64,000 nucleotides of DNA from Streptomyces caelestis (GCF_001279005.1 NZ_LGCN01000197.1:1-64000); one strand, 5' to 3'. Counted from the first letter of the stretch, positions 8,083 through 18,867 are shown. The notes: generated by a model not told the origin, from the sequence alone. Numbers and translations are program-made.

Positions 8083-11000
8083 CAGCGGCTCTCCTGGCGG
8101 GCGGCGGTCATGGTGAGGGAACGGGGGACGAGGAAGGTGACGGACACCGGGAACCAGCGGGTCGTGGGGTCGGCCCAGCGGCGGCGCAGGGCCGACGTCT
8201 CGGACTCGATCACCTCCGGCAGCCGCCTCAGGCGCTCCTTGAGGGCGTCCCGGTCGGCGTTCAGCTGGCGGCGTTCGTCGTCGACGTCGAACAGCGACTC
8301 CTGCTGCCAGTGTCCCGTATCGTCCAGCCGCTCCCGGATCGACCGGCCGAGGTCCTCCAGGACCGCGCGCATCCCGTCGACCTCCTCGTCGCAGCGTTTG
8401 GCGAGCAGGGTCTGAAGGGAACGGAAGCGGCGGTTCGCCTGGGTGTTCAGGGCTTTGGAGAGCCGCTTGTCCAGGTTGTCCGGCCACAGCGCGGACAGGT
8501 CGTCGCGGATCCCCTCCGGCGGCAGGTCGTCCGTCGCGGCGGCGAGCCAGCCCTCCACGTCCTCCCTCCTCGCCGCGGCGAGCTTCCCGCTCTCGATGAG
8601 GCCGCCCGCCGCGATCACCTCCTCGTGGAGGCGCGCGCCACCGCTGCCGCTGATGACGACACGGCCGTGCGCGACGACGGCGGGACCGCGCAGGACACCG
8701 TCCGGCACCACGCGGGCCGTCACCCGGGACAGCTTCCTGCCCTGCACACCGTTGCCGCCCGCGCCCAGCGACTGCGCGTCCCCGCCCGACCACAGCTCCG
8801 CCCGCAGCAGCCGCAGACACATCTGCGTCAGGCGGTGGCCCAGGTGGAGGTAGACCACGTCCGTGCGGTCGCGGGCCTCGGCCTCGTCGAACACGACCGG
8901 GCGGTCCGCGCCGGTGAGCGGGTGCCGCAGACCGTCGTTGCGGGCCCGCGCCCACGCACCGGGCAGCTCGGGCAGCCGGAAGCAACGGGCACCCTTGCCC
9001 GGCTGCGGGTCGGGAACCTCGGTCAGGTCCTTGCGGTGGGCGAGCTGGAGACCCGTACGCACGACGCGTTCCAGCGTCTCGGCGTTCAGGTGCAGTTCCT
9101 GCCGGCTGCCCGTCAGAGCCTTCACCAGCTGCTCCAGGTCGCGGGCGAGGTCCCGCTCGACCTTCAGCACCGCCTTGCCGGACCGCTTGGTGATCTCCAC
9201 GTCGGCCGTGGTCCAGCTGGACCGGCGCCCCAGCATCTTCTGCTCGACCTGCGCGGCGATGATCTCGCCCGCGCTGCCCAGGTCCTCGCGGATGCGCTCG
9301 GTCTTGCGGGCGGCCACCGCGAGGAAGTGCATCTCGTCCTCCAGCGCCCCGTCCTCGTACCCGGATTCCGTCTGGTGGTCGTGTGCGGCGTCGAAGCCCT
9401 GCCAGCCCTCCGGGACGAAGTGGTGGACGTCCACTTGGTCTGCCCGCTGGCCGTGCCGGTCGACACGGCCGTTGCGCTGCTCCAGGCGGTTGGGGTTCCA
9501 GGGGATCTCCCAGTGCAGGACCCGGTGGCAGTGGGCCTGGAGGTTGATGCCCTCGCTGGCCGCGTCGGTGCCGAGCAGGATGCGCACGGGGGAGAGGTCG
9601 GGGCTCTCCTGGAACACCGTCTTGACGTGCTCGCGTTCCTTCGGGTCCTGGCCGCCGTACAGCAGGGCGATCCGGTCCGCCGGGTATTTGGCCGCGATCA
9701 GCTGCTCGTACAGCCAGCGCTGGGTGTCCCGGTACTCGGTGAAGACGATGACCCGCTGGTCCTCCCACTCACCGAGAGGGCCGTCCGGGCACGTGATCCG
9801 GTCCAGCCACTCGCGGAAGCGCGCGAACTTGGCGTCCGGGCGCTTGCCGGCCGTCACGGCCCAGGTGTCCAGCTCCTTCAGCAGGGTGCGCTCGCGATCC
9901 GACAGGGGCCGCATGGCCTGGCGGGCGGCGGTGAGGGCGCGGGCCGCGGCCTCCGCCTGCTCCTGCTCGCCGTCCTCCTCGGCCTCCTCCACGCCGTCGA
10001 TCAGCGGCCTGAGCACGCGGACGCTCGGTGCGGGTTCCGCCTCCTCGGCGGGCCGCCGGGACGTCATCGTCTCCAGGTGCGTGGCGATCGTCTCCGCGAA
10101 CGCCTTCGGCGACGACAGGAACCGCTTCTTCAGCAGCGTCGTCACGAAGTCCGCCGCCGTCCCGCCCGCCTTCCCGCCGCCGTTCCCCTCACGGCGGGAG
10201 CGGGCGTACTCGGCGAGCTTCGCGTAGGCCGCCCGCGTCTCGTCGCTGTACCGCACCTCCAGGGCGTGGGGAACGCGCTGCGGGAAGCGGGGCTTGTCGT
10301 TCCACGTCCGTGGCAGCTCCGACTTCAGCCGGCGCACCATCACGCGGCGCAGCTGCTCGTCCGTCGGCTTGACGCCGCGCGCGAAGCGGTGGTCGTCGAG
10401 CAGTTCGAGGAGGGCCGTGAAGGACTCCAGGTAGCCGTTGTGCGGGGTCGCGGAGAGGAAGAGGCGGTGCTCGCAGTGCGGGGCGAGGAGCTTCACGGCC
10501 TGGGTGCGCTGGGAGTCGACCGCGTACCTGCCCGTGCCGGACGGGGCGCAGGTGTGGACCTCGTCCACCACCAGCAGGTCGAAGGCGCGCGGGTACTCCG
10601 GCACCGGCGGGAGGATCTCCCGCAGCATCCGCTTCGGACGCTCCCGCTTCAGCCAGTCGATCGACACGATCAGGCGCGGGTGGTGCGTCCACGGGTTGGC
10701 GTACAGGCCGGCCGAGCGGCGCAGCTCGCGTAGCAGCTTCGTGTCGACGATGCGAAAGTCCAGGCCGAACTTGTCCCGCATCTCGTCCCGCCACTGCAGG
10801 GTCAGACCGGCGGGACAGACGATCAGCATGGAACGCGCCCGGTGCCGCAGCATCAGCTCCTGCATGACCAGGCCGGCCTCGACGGTCTTGCCGAGGCCGA
10901 CGTCGTCGGCGATCAGCAGGTTCGTGCGGGGCATGGACAGGGCGCGGACCACCGGGTCCAGCTGGTAGTGCTGGATCTCCACGCCGGAGCGGAACGGCGC

Positions 11001-11426
11001 CTGCAACGCCGTCTTGTCGGCGGAGGCGATGGCGCCCCAGCGCACGGCGTCCAGGAAGGCGTCAAGGCGGCCCGGTTCGTCGAACCCGGCGGCCGGTGAC
11101 GGCAGTTCGTACTGGTCGTGGACGCTCGTCGCCTGCTCCAGCTCCCACACCACCCGCAGCTCCTCGTCACGGGCGTCGTCCTCCACGGACGTCAGGGAGA
11201 CGAGGTGCGGTGCGGCGGCCCCGGCGCTGCGGGCGGGGTCGTCGGTGGTCAGGGCGGAACGGGTCACCTCCGTCACCACCCAAGGGCGATTGCGTACGGT
11301 CACCAGTTGGCCGGGAGCCACGGGCGCCGCGCCGTCGGCGGGGCGGGCGAGGTCGGGACCGTCGTCGGCCGCCGTGTCGTCAGTGTCATCCGTTACCGGC
11401 CGCACAGCTGCCCCACCCCTGGTCAT
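8082..11426 (-). CDS. SNF2-family helicase, DrmD-like
   Basis: A 1114-residue superfamily 2 ATPase. Walker A is DDVGLGKT (174-181), the DEVH box 288-291 and motif III SATPH 325-329. The second RecA lobe carries FTEYRDTQRWLYEQL, and motifs V-VI (ASEGINLQA, then RNGRVDRHGQ) fall near 620-655. About 450 residues follow, typical of DISARM DrmD. The gene is the first of a two-gene operon with the methylase (1-nt overlap). In DISARM class 1, DrmD and DrmMI act with DrmA, DrmB and DrmC to restrict phage; those three genes are not visible on either side. The ATG at 11426 is the first in frame; residues 1-40 are low-complexity, so a later start is possible. Confidence 0.82.
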   Translation of the reverse strand: MTRGGAAVRPVTDDTDDTAADDGPDLARPADGAAPVAPGQLVTVRNRPWVVTEVTRSALTTDDPARSAGAAAPHLVSLTSVEDDARDEELRVVWELEQATSVHDQYELPSPAAGFDEPGRLDAFLDAVRWGAIASADKTALQAPFRSGVEIQHYQLDPVVRALSMPRTNLLIADDVGLGKTVEAGLVMQELMLRHRARSMLIVCPAGLTLQWRDEMRDKFGLDFRIVDTKLLRELRRSAGLYANPWTHHPRLIVSIDWLKRERPKRMLREILPPVPEYPRAFDLLVVDEVHTCAPSGTGRYAVDSQRTQAVKLLAPHCEHRLFLSATPHNGYLESFTALLELLDDHRFARGVKPTDEQLRRVMVRRLKSELPRTWNDKPRFPQRVPHALEVRYSDETRAAYAKLAEYARSRREGNGGGKAGGTAADFVTTLLKKRFLSSPKAFAETIATHLETMTSRRPAEEAEPAPSVRVLRPLIDGVEEAEEDGEQEQAEAAARALTAARQAMRPLSDRERTLLKELDTWAVTAGKRPDAKFARFREWLDRITCPDGPLGEWEDQRVIVFTEYRDTQRWLYEQLIAAKYPADRIALLYGGQDPKEREHVKTVFQESPDLSPVRILLGTDAASEGINLQAHCHRVLHWEIPWNPNRLEQRNGRVDRHGQRADQVDVHHFVPEGWQGFDAAHDHQTESGYEDGALEDEMHFLAVAARKTERIREDLGSAGEIIAAQVEQKMLGRRSSWTTADVEITKRSGKAVLKVERDLARDLEQLVKALTGSRQELHLNAETLERVVRTGLQLAHRKDLTEVPDPQPGKGARCFRLPELPGAWARARNDGLRHPLTGADRPVVFDEAEARDRTDVVYLHLGHRLTQMCLRLLRAELWSGGDAQSLGAGGNGVQGRKLSRVTARVVPDGVLRGPAVVAHGRVVISGSGGARLHEEVIAAGGLIESGKLAAARREDVEGWLAAATDDLPPEGIRDDLSALWPDNLDKRLSKALNTQANRRFRSLQTLLAKRCDEEVDGMRAVLEDLGRSIRERLDDTGHWQQESLFDVDDERRQLNADRDALKERLRRLPEVIESETSALRRRWADPTTRWFPVSVTFLVPRSLTMTAARQESR

Positions 11427-11570
11427 GACGTCCTCTTCTCCCGTCCCGGCCCGTCCGGCGACCGCCGTACACGGCTGGTCGCACCCGGGAAAGCCTAGAG
11501 GGCGATCCGGGTGATGTCGGAGGTTGTGGTGACGCGGCCGGTCAAGGACGCGTGGGCTCGGCGGCCCGTC

Positions 11571-12122
11571 TCACCAGATGCCCTCGGCGACCTCGTCGAG
11601 GACGAGGTTCCACTGCGACTGGTCGTCCTCGAAGGGGAGGAAGTCGAAGGCCTCGATCCGCGCGCGCAACCGGTCGACCTGCTCGTCGATGCCGGCGTCG
11701 TCCCGTGCGTGCTCCTCGAACCTCTTGAAGAGGAGCAGGGCGTAGACGAGGGACTCGACGTCACGGTGGAGTTGCGTGTACGAGTCCAGGGGTTCGCCCT
11801 CGCCGAACGCGTACACCTTCCCGCTCTCGGGGTCGAGGGTGATGAGGGAGGCGGCGAAGTGGGCGAGCACCAGCCAGGACCCGCACTCCTCGGGCAGGGG
11901 CCCGCCCTCGGGCCCGAACCACTCGGCCAGGCGGATCGACTCCTCCTGGCCGACGCCGGCCTTCGACTTGAAGTACTCGTCGTCCGGAAGACCGATCCTG
12001 CTGAGGAAGTCCGCCGTCCGTACGTCGAGGCGGCTGTCCGGTTCCTCGTGGCGGGGGAAGTACACGACACCCGTGAGACCGAACGCGCCGAGGAGTTCGT
12101 CCGCGGAGACCGTGAAACTCAT
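11571..12122 (-). CDS. SUKH-4-type immunity protein
   Basis: A 183-residue protein resembling SUKH-4 immunity proteins. The pattern FLSRIGLPDDEYF (about 39-51), a central SWLVLAHFAASLITLDPESG and a C-terminal VLDEVAEGIW fit the family. SUKH proteins neutralise secreted nuclease or other polymorphic toxins by direct binding in the cytoplasm. I chose the ATG at 12122 because GAGGG sits 5 nt upstream; an earlier start would add an arginine-rich stretch unlike the family. No toxin gene is adjacent, so this is an orphan immunity gene, perhaps protecting against neighbours or left from a lost module. It is convergent with nothing and lies upstream of the helicase operon on the same strand. Confidence 0.65.
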   Translation of the reverse strand: MSFTVSADELLGAFGLTGVVYFPRHEEPDSRLDVRTADFLSRIGLPDDEYFKSKAGVGQEESIRLAEWFGPEGGPLPEECGSWLVLAHFAASLITLDPESGKVYAFGEGEPLDSYTQLHRDVESLVYALLLFKRFEEHARDDAGIDEQVDRLRARIEAFDFLPFEDDQSQWNLVLDEVAEGIW

Positions 12123-13810
<1,688 letters not shown>

Positions 13811-13822
13811 CGCACGGGTGAG

Positions 13823-13859
13823 CCCGCCGCCGGCCCCCGCGAGGGGCGCGGGCGGCGGG
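13823..13859 (+). terminator. gdhA: gdhA terminator stem-loop
   Basis: A 9-bp stem CCCGCCGCC/GGCGGCGGG encloses an inner GCCCC/GGGGC pairing, starting 12 nt after the gdhA stop. There is no T-tract. Confidence 0.6.
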
Positions 13860-14070
13860 TAGCGGGACGAGCGGCGGGGCGGTCGAAGCAGCCGCTTCCG
13901 CCGCCCGCCCGCCCGGGCCCTGTGGGCCGGCGCCGTCCCGCGGCCGTGCGCCACCGCACCAGCGCCCGGTGACCGGCCGGCCGGGGACCGTCCGGCCTCC
14001 GACGGTGGGGCGCGCGGGGGGAAAGCGCGCGGGGAAGGGTGCGCGTGGAAGGGCGCGCGAGGGAAGGGCG

Positions 14071-14931
14071 TCAGCCCGACGGCTCGACGACCTCCTGCGT
14101 TCCGACCACCGACAGCAGATCCAGCAGCCCCGCGCTGTCCGTCCCGACGGCCGGGGTGAACCAGAGCAGCCGCTGACGCCCGTCCTCGCTGAACAGGTGC
14201 AGACAGTTGACCTCGATCGGACCCAGCGTGGGGTGTACGAGCCGCTTCCGGTCGTCCCGCCGGAAGGCCACGTCGTGGTCGGCCCACAGCGCGGCGAATT
14301 CCGGTGAGACGTCGAGCAGCGTCCGTACCATCGCCCCGGCCTCGGGGTCCTTCGCGTCCCTCCGCGCGACGGCGGCCCGCAGGTCCGCGACGAAGGAGCG
14401 GGAGTGCCTCTCGTGGTCGGCCTCGGGGTACTGGTCCCGGGCCGCGGGCTCGGTGAACCACCGGTGGACGAAGCTGGCCCGGGGGCCCCGGAAACCGGAC
14501 TGGTCCCCGAGCAGCGCCACCGCGAGCGGATTCTGCACGAGGGTGACGTGCAGGTCGGTGATCACCTGCGCCGGCGTCGAGGCCAGGCGGCCGAGCAGGT
14601 CCAGCATGCCGGGGTGGACGTGCGAGGCGGCCCCGCCCTGCACCGGCACCGGGCGGTCCGCCAGGCGGTACAGGTAGTCGCGCTCGTCGGCGCTCAGCCG
14701 CAGCGCCCTCGCCAGCGCGGCGATCATCTGCTCGGACGGCTGGGATCCGGCCCCGCGCTCCAGCTCGTTGTAGTAGTCCACCGACGCTCCGGCGAGCTGG
14801 GCCACCTCCTCGCGGCGCAGCCCGGGCACCCGACGTCTGGGCCCGGCCGGCAGACCGACGTCGGCCGGGCGGATGCGTTCCCGCCGCGAACGCAGGAACG
14901 TCCCCAGCTCGGCGTACTTCGCAGCGCTCAT
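14071..14931 (-). CDS. HTH regulator with MmyB-like ligand domain
   Basis: A 286-residue regulator: an XRE-type helix-turn-helix (about residues 5-80, with the family pattern PGLRREEVAQLAG and ISVDYYxxLERG-like SVDYYNELERG) followed by a PAS-like MmyB ligand-binding domain containing HVHPGMLDLLG and the conserved C-terminal half with ADHDV and HPTLGPIEV. Members of this family usually repress a divergent dehydrogenase gene. The SDR gene is divergent here, and the 79-nt gap holds a perfect 21-bp palindrome. An ATG at 14940 would add three residues; MSAAKY at 14931 is the more usual start. Confidence 0.85.
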   Translation of the reverse strand: MSAAKYAELGTFLRSRRERIRPADVGLPAGPRRRVPGLRREEVAQLAGASVDYYNELERGAGSQPSEQMIAALARALRLSADERDYLYRLADRPVPVQGGAASHVHPGMLDLLGRLASTPAQVITDLHVTLVQNPLAVALLGDQSGFRGPRASFVHRWFTEPAARDQYPEADHERHSRSFVADLRAAVARRDAKDPEAGAMVRTLLDVSPEFAALWADHDVAFRRDDRKRLVHPTLGPIEVNCLHLFSEDGRQRLLWFTPAVGTDSAGLLDLLSVVGTQEVVEPSG

Positions 14932-14964
14932 GACGCCCATTGTGCGTCGGGCCGGGCCGCCGAC

Positions 14965-14985
14965 CCAGGGGATGTCATCCCCTGG
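14965..14985. promoter_or_regulatory. Perfect 21-bp palindrome, likely operator
   Basis: CCAGGGGATG, one central T, then CATCCCCTGG: ten base pairs of perfect symmetry between the divergent regulator and SDR genes. Position and symmetry fit a dimeric HTH operator, most simply of the adjacent MmyB-like regulator (inference). Confidence 0.65.
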
Positions 14986-15017
14986 ATGCGCCGGCCGCCG
15001 CCGCGCAGGGTGGAGGC

Positions 15018-15803
15018 ATGACCACGAACCAGCACCAGAACCAGAACCGGGACCAGGACACTTCCGCTCCGGCAGCCGTACGCGTCGCCGTCGTCACCGG
15101 CGGATCGCGCGGCATCGGCCGGGCGGTCGCGCGCAAGCTCGCCGAGGACGGCCTGGCCGTCGTCGTGAACTACACCCGTGACGAGGCCGCCGCCGAGGAG
15201 ACGGTGGCGGCGATCACCGGGGCCGGCGGACGGGCGGTCGCCGTACGGGCGGACGTGGCGGAGGAGAAGGAGGTCGCCGCGCTGTTCGACCGGGCGGAGG
15301 AGGAGTTCGGCGGCGTCGACGTGGTCGTGAACTCGGCCGGTCGGATGGTCCTGTCGCCCATCGCCGACCTGGACCTGGCGGCACTCGACGCCATGCACCG
15401 CACCAACATCCGGGGCACCTTCGTGGTCGCCCAGCAGGCGGCCCGTCGGCTGCGCGCGGGTGGCTCGTTCGTGGCGTTCTCGTCCTCCGTGGTCGGCACG
15501 CAGTTCCCGGAGTACGGGGGGTACGCGGCGAGCAAGGGCGCCGTGGAGGCGCTGACGCTCATCCTGGCGCGCGAGCTGCGCGGACGGGACGTCACGGTGA
15601 ACACCGTGGCCCCCGGCCCGACGGCCACGGACATGTTCCTCACGGGCAAGACCCCCGAGCAGGTCGACCGGCTGGCCAAGACGCCGCCGCTGGAGCGACT
15701 GGGCACGCCCGACGACATCGCCGCCGTGGTCGCCTTCCTCGGCAGCCCCGCGGGGCGCTGGGTGAACGGCCAGGTCCTGCGCGCCAACGGCGGCATGGTC
15801 TGA
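15018..15803 (+). CDS. SDR-family oxidoreductase
   Basis: A 261-residue short-chain dehydrogenase/reductase. The NAD(P)-binding TGGSRGIG motif is at 27-34, followed by NSAG (in VVNSAGRM), an active-site serine region FVAFSSS and the catalytic YAASK. The C-terminus NGQVLRANGGMV is standard. The start is the ATG 1 nt after GGAGG; the first 20 residues are a Gln/Asn-rich tail outside the fold. The substrate is not evident. It is divergent from an MmyB-like regulator and followed 53 nt later by a tautomerase, which suggests a small inducible detoxification or catabolic operon. Confidence 0.88.
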   Translation: MTTNQHQNQNRDQDTSAPAAVRVAVVTGGSRGIGRAVARKLAEDGLAVVVNYTRDEAAAEETVAAITGAGGRAVAVRADVAEEKEVAALFDRAEEEFGGVDVVVNSAGRMVLSPIADLDLAALDAMHRTNIRGTFVVAQQAARRLRAGGSFVAFSSSVVGTQFPEYGGYAASKGAVEALTLILARELRGRDVTVNTVAPGPTATDMFLTGKTPEQVDRLAKTPPLERLGTPDDIAAVVAFLGSPAGRWVNGQVLRANGGMV

Positions 15804-15856
15804 CGCCGGCGCGACCGCACGACAACGAACCCACCACCCCCTGTCAGGAGACACCC

Positions 15857-16066
15857 ATGCCTTTCGCCCAGTTCAAGGTCCCCGCGGGCACCCTCACCGC
15901 CGAGGACAAGAGGAAGCTCGTCGAGCGCACCACCGACCTCTACGCGGAGATCTACGGGGAACGGGCCCGCCCCACCACCGTCGTCCTCGTCGACGAGGTC
16001 CCCGACGGCGGCTGGGGCGTCGCCGGCAACGTCCTCACGGCCGCGATGCTGAACGGCACCGCCTGA
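15857..16066 (+). CDS. 4-oxalocrotonate tautomerase-like protein
   Basis: A 69-residue tautomerase-superfamily protein. After removal of Met the N-terminal proline (P2) is the expected catalytic base, followed by FAQFKVPAGTLTAEDKRKLVE, typical of the family. An AGGAGA ribosome binding site precedes the ATG. It probably forms a small hexamer or trimer and is co-transcribed with the SDR gene. The true substrate is unknown. Confidence 0.82.
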   Translation: MPFAQFKVPAGTLTAEDKRKLVERTTDLYAEIYGERARPTTVVLVDEVPDGGWGVAGNVLTAAMLNGTA

Positions 16067-16106
16067 CCGCCCCCCCCGAGGCCGCGGAACCGGGTCCGGC
16101 ACGCCG

Positions 16107-16877
16107 TCAGGGTGTGGGGATGCCGGCCGGCCGGGCCGGGCGTCCGAAGCGGGCGGGGACGCCCGGTGAGTACAGCACGCTCACCGGCTCCCCGGCCGGC
16201 CTCGGCAGCCCGGCCGCGGTGACCAGGTCCTCCTCGCACTCCAGCAGCTCGGCCCGGTGCAGCGGCCAGCGCGGATGGGCGTTGGGCAGGTACATCGACC
16301 GCCCGAAGAAGACGCTGTGCATGCCCCAGCGGGCGGTGAGGAAGTGCTCCAGCCCGGTCGGCTCCTCGATGGGCTCGCCCCTGCGCACGGTGATGCGTCC
16401 GCCGGCGCCCTGCGGCCCGGGCCAGCGCCGGGAAGCGGTGTACCTCACGGTGCTGCCGTCGAGGTGCTCCACGCGCATCCGGGACCAGAGGTACGGCATC
16501 CGGAACCCGAGGCGGGCGACCACCACCGGGATCAGCCGGGAGGCGTCCAGGGAGAGGAAGACCACCCCGCGCCGCCCGTGCGCGTCCACCGAGTACAGGC
16601 GGACGTTGGTCTCCGGGAAGCTCCCGAGATAGGGGACGCCCGGCAGGCGCAGCCACCCCACCCGGTGCATCCGGAACGCGACGAGACCGACGTACGTGAC
16701 ACCGTCCAGGGTGTCGGGCACGGTGCCCGGCGGCAGCAGGGGGGCCACGTCGGCCGGGTCCACCGCCCAGTGCACGAAGGTCAGGTCCAGCCACGACTGG
16801 GTGAGCAGCGGACGCGCGATCGCCTCCGGCGGGTCGGGCGTGATGGGCTGCGGGGGCGGCGGTGTCGACGGCACCAC
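16107..16877 (-). CDS. YqjF/DUF2071 family protein
   Basis: A 256-residue DUF2071 (YqjF-like) protein of the acetoacetate-decarboxylase-like fold. Visible family features are LTQSWLDLTFVHWAV near the N-terminus, LLPPGTVPDTLDG, and the central MRVEHLDGSTVRYTASRR. The function of the family is not established. No ATG is available; two consecutive GTG codons (16877 and 16874) sit just before the conserved region, and I used the first. It is convergent with the tautomerase gene and divergent from the cupin gene. Confidence 0.72.
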   Translation of the reverse strand: MVPSTPPPPQPITPDPPEAIARPLLTQSWLDLTFVHWAVDPADVAPLLPPGTVPDTLDGVTYVGLVAFRMHRVGWLRLPGVPYLGSFPETNVRLYSVDAHGRRGVVFLSLDASRLIPVVVARLGFRMPYLWSRMRVEHLDGSTVRYTASRRWPGPQGAGGRITVRRGEPIEEPTGLEHFLTARWGMHSVFFGRSMYLPNAHPRWPLHRAELLECEEDLVTAAGLPRPAGEPVSVLYSPGVPARFGRPARPAGIPTP

Positions 16878-16994
16878 GCCAGTATCGCGGAGGGCGCGGA
16901 CGGCCGTACGGCACGACGGGCGGACGTGGCGGCCGCCACGACGTACCCCACATGGCCCTGGCGACCGCGGGGCGCTTCGGGAAGGCTCGGAGCC

Positions 16995-17327
16995 ATGCAG
17001 AAGATCTCCCTCGACGCCCTCGCCCGCGAACACCTGGAACATGCCGCCGCCGCCTCTCACGGCCGCAGCGCCACCACCGTCCACGGCGGCCACGAGCACA
17101 CCCTGCGCCAGACCCTCCTCGCGCTGACCGCCGGCACCGCCCTCGCCGAGCACGACAACCCCGGCGAGGCCACCCTCCTGGTCCTGCGCGGCCGCGTCCG
17201 CCTCACCAGCGGCGACGCCGACTGGGAAGGCCGCACCGGTGATCTCATCGTCATCCCTCCCGCCCGGCACGGCCTGGAGGCCCTGGAGGACGCGGCGGTG
17301 CTGCTCACGGTCGCGAGACAGGGCTGA
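16995..17327 (+). CDS. Small cupin-domain protein
   Basis: A 110-residue single-domain cupin. The first cupin motif is degenerate (HDNPGEATLLVLRGRVRL) and the second appears in DLIVIPPARHGLEALEDAAVLL, with a conserved proline pair and histidine. Such proteins bind metals or small ligands and often act as stress or sensory proteins. The ATG was chosen because the fold starts immediately after it. The gene is divergent from the DUF2071 gene with a spacer of 117 nt. Confidence 0.78.
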   Translation: MQKISLDALAREHLEHAAAASHGRSATTVHGGHEHTLRQTLLALTAGTALAEHDNPGEATLLVLRGRVRLTSGDADWEGRTGDLIVIPPARHGLEALEDAAVLLTVARQG

Positions 17328-17454
17328 GCGCCCCGCCGGCGGTACGACGACGTGCCGTCGGCCGGTCGCGCCCGCGCGATGGTAGCCGCACGGAGACGCA
17401 GTCCCGTGCCCCCGCAGAGCGCTGCCGGACCGCGGCGGAATTCGCCGGGCCCGC

Positions 17455-18867
17455 TCAGGCCTCCGCCCGCCGCACTCTCCGGTCCCGGCTCCTGCGCCGC
17501 TCCCAGACCGGCAGGTCGTCCGTGGCGGCGGGGCGCGTCACCAGGTACCCGGTGACGGCCGCGGCCACCCCGGCCGCCGCCAGCGGCAGATAGCCCGTGA
17601 GGTGGCTCGCCGTGCCCGTCAGCGCGGGCAGCGCGCAGGCGGCCACGGCGGTGTGGAGGACGACCAGCAGCAGACGGACGGCCGGCGACGTCCCGCACAG
17701 GCCGGCCCAGTCGCGGACCGTGACGGACGGGTCCGTCGACCGCTCCGACGCCACTTCGCGTTCCCGCAGGCGGGCGAGGTCCTTCGGGTAGGCGGTACAG
17801 CGGAAGACCCGGCCGTCGGGGGCGACGAAGAAGCAGGGAACGAACCTGCTCTCGCGCACCAGCCGCCAGCGGTTCGCCCACATCAGCCAACCCCCCGACG
17901 CCCCGAACTCCGCCGCCAGGGCGGGTATGTCCGCGTCCGGAACGTGCAGTTCGAGTTTCCCTCGCTCACCGGAGGCACGCAGGGAGCGGTGGACCACCAC
18001 CTGGGTGGTGCCGGCGCGGGAGCCGACGGTCGTGTGTTCGTTTCGCACCGCGGTGAGGGTGTCCACCCGGAACGCCTTCACCCGGCCCGCCGCCGCGTCC
18101 TCGGCAAGCACCCGGTGGGGCCCGAAGCGCCCGCTGCGCCTGCCGAGGTGCGCCAGGCTCGCCGCGACCGCGAAGGCGGTCAGGAACCAGGGGCCGGCGG
18201 TGAACGGGGGCCGCCAGGTCCGGACGTACGCCGTGATGTCGGTGCTGTCGTCCACCCAGCCGCCCAGCTCGGGCCGGCCCGGGACGTGCAGCACCTCGAC
18301 CTCCCGCCACCCCGAAGGGACGCCCGCGACGATGCCGCGGTCCACGGGCAGCCGGGTGCCGTCGGACAGTTCGGCGGTGAAGGAGGCGTACCAGTAGCTG
18401 CCGAACTTCTGTCCGGAGACCCCCACGTTCGACTCCTCCTGCGACGTCACCGCCGTGATCGTGCCGGTGGAGACGGTCGCGCCCGCGTCCTGGAGCGCGG
18501 CGAGGGTGCGTGCCTGACGGCCGTCCGGCTGCCAGGCCAGCAGCAGCGCCGACACCAGCGCGTACCCGGCGAGGGCGCCCGCCAGGCCGCGGGCCAGGGA
18601 GACCAGCGGCGGGTGCGGCAGCCGGGCGGGCAGGCGGGCGGCATCGTCCGCGGGCCGGTCCTCCGGGGGCGCCGGGACGAACCGCGGGGCCCGCCAGGTC
18701 GCCGCCACCCAGCCCAGTCCGCACAGCAGCGCCGCGCCCAGCGCGGCGAGGACGTCCCAGCGGGGAGTCGGAGCGCCGTAACGCGACAACGGCAGCAGCG
18801 CCGCGACCGCGGCCCACACCAGCGCCGCCCCACCCCATGCACGCGTTCCCGTCGTGGATCTTCGCAT
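17455..18867 (-). CDS. Multi-pass membrane protein, unknown function
   Basis: A 470-residue membrane protein of unknown function. Hydrophobic segments occur near residues 12-26, 36-53, 88-108, 225-243, and two near the C-terminus (about 395-445). A large extracytoplasmic or cytosolic beta-rich domain lies between 110 and 220, and another between 250 and 385. The pattern resembles DUF3592-type proteins but I cannot assign it. The ATG at 18867 (MRRSTTG) was chosen; a GTG at 18936 would extend it by 23 residues and neither has a good ribosome binding site. It is convergent with the cupin gene. Confidence 0.65.
   Translation of the reverse strand: MRRSTTGTRAWGGAALVWAAVAALLPLSRYGAPTPRWDVLAALGAALLCGLGWVAATWRAPRFVPAPPEDRPADDAARLPARLPHPPLVSLARGLAGALAGYALVSALLLAWQPDGRQARTLAALQDAGATVSTGTITAVTSQEESNVGVSGQKFGSYWYASFTAELSDGTRLPVDRGIVAGVPSGWREVEVLHVPGRPELGGWVDDSTDITAYVRTWRPPFTAGPWFLTAFAVAASLAHLGRRSGRFGPHRVLAEDAAAGRVKAFRVDTLTAVRNEHTTVGSRAGTTQVVVHRSLRASGERGKLELHVPDADIPALAAEFGASGGWLMWANRWRLVRESRFVPCFFVAPDGRVFRCTAYPKDLARLREREVASERSTDPSVTVRDWAGLCGTSPAVRLLLVVLHTAVAACALPALTGTASHLTGYLPLAAAGVAAAVTGYLVTRPAATDDLPVWERRRSRDRRVRRAEA

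Noticed and set aside
8083..9768. In-frame extension of the methylase upstream of MPTAAKKK
   Set aside because: It is an alternative frame of the helicase gene with Arg/Gly/Pro-rich, low-complexity translation; the TGATG junction and the family start support 8082.
7971..10733. 920-residue open frame opposite the helicase gene
   Set aside because: Low-complexity antisense shadow; the helicase on the other strand has all motifs.
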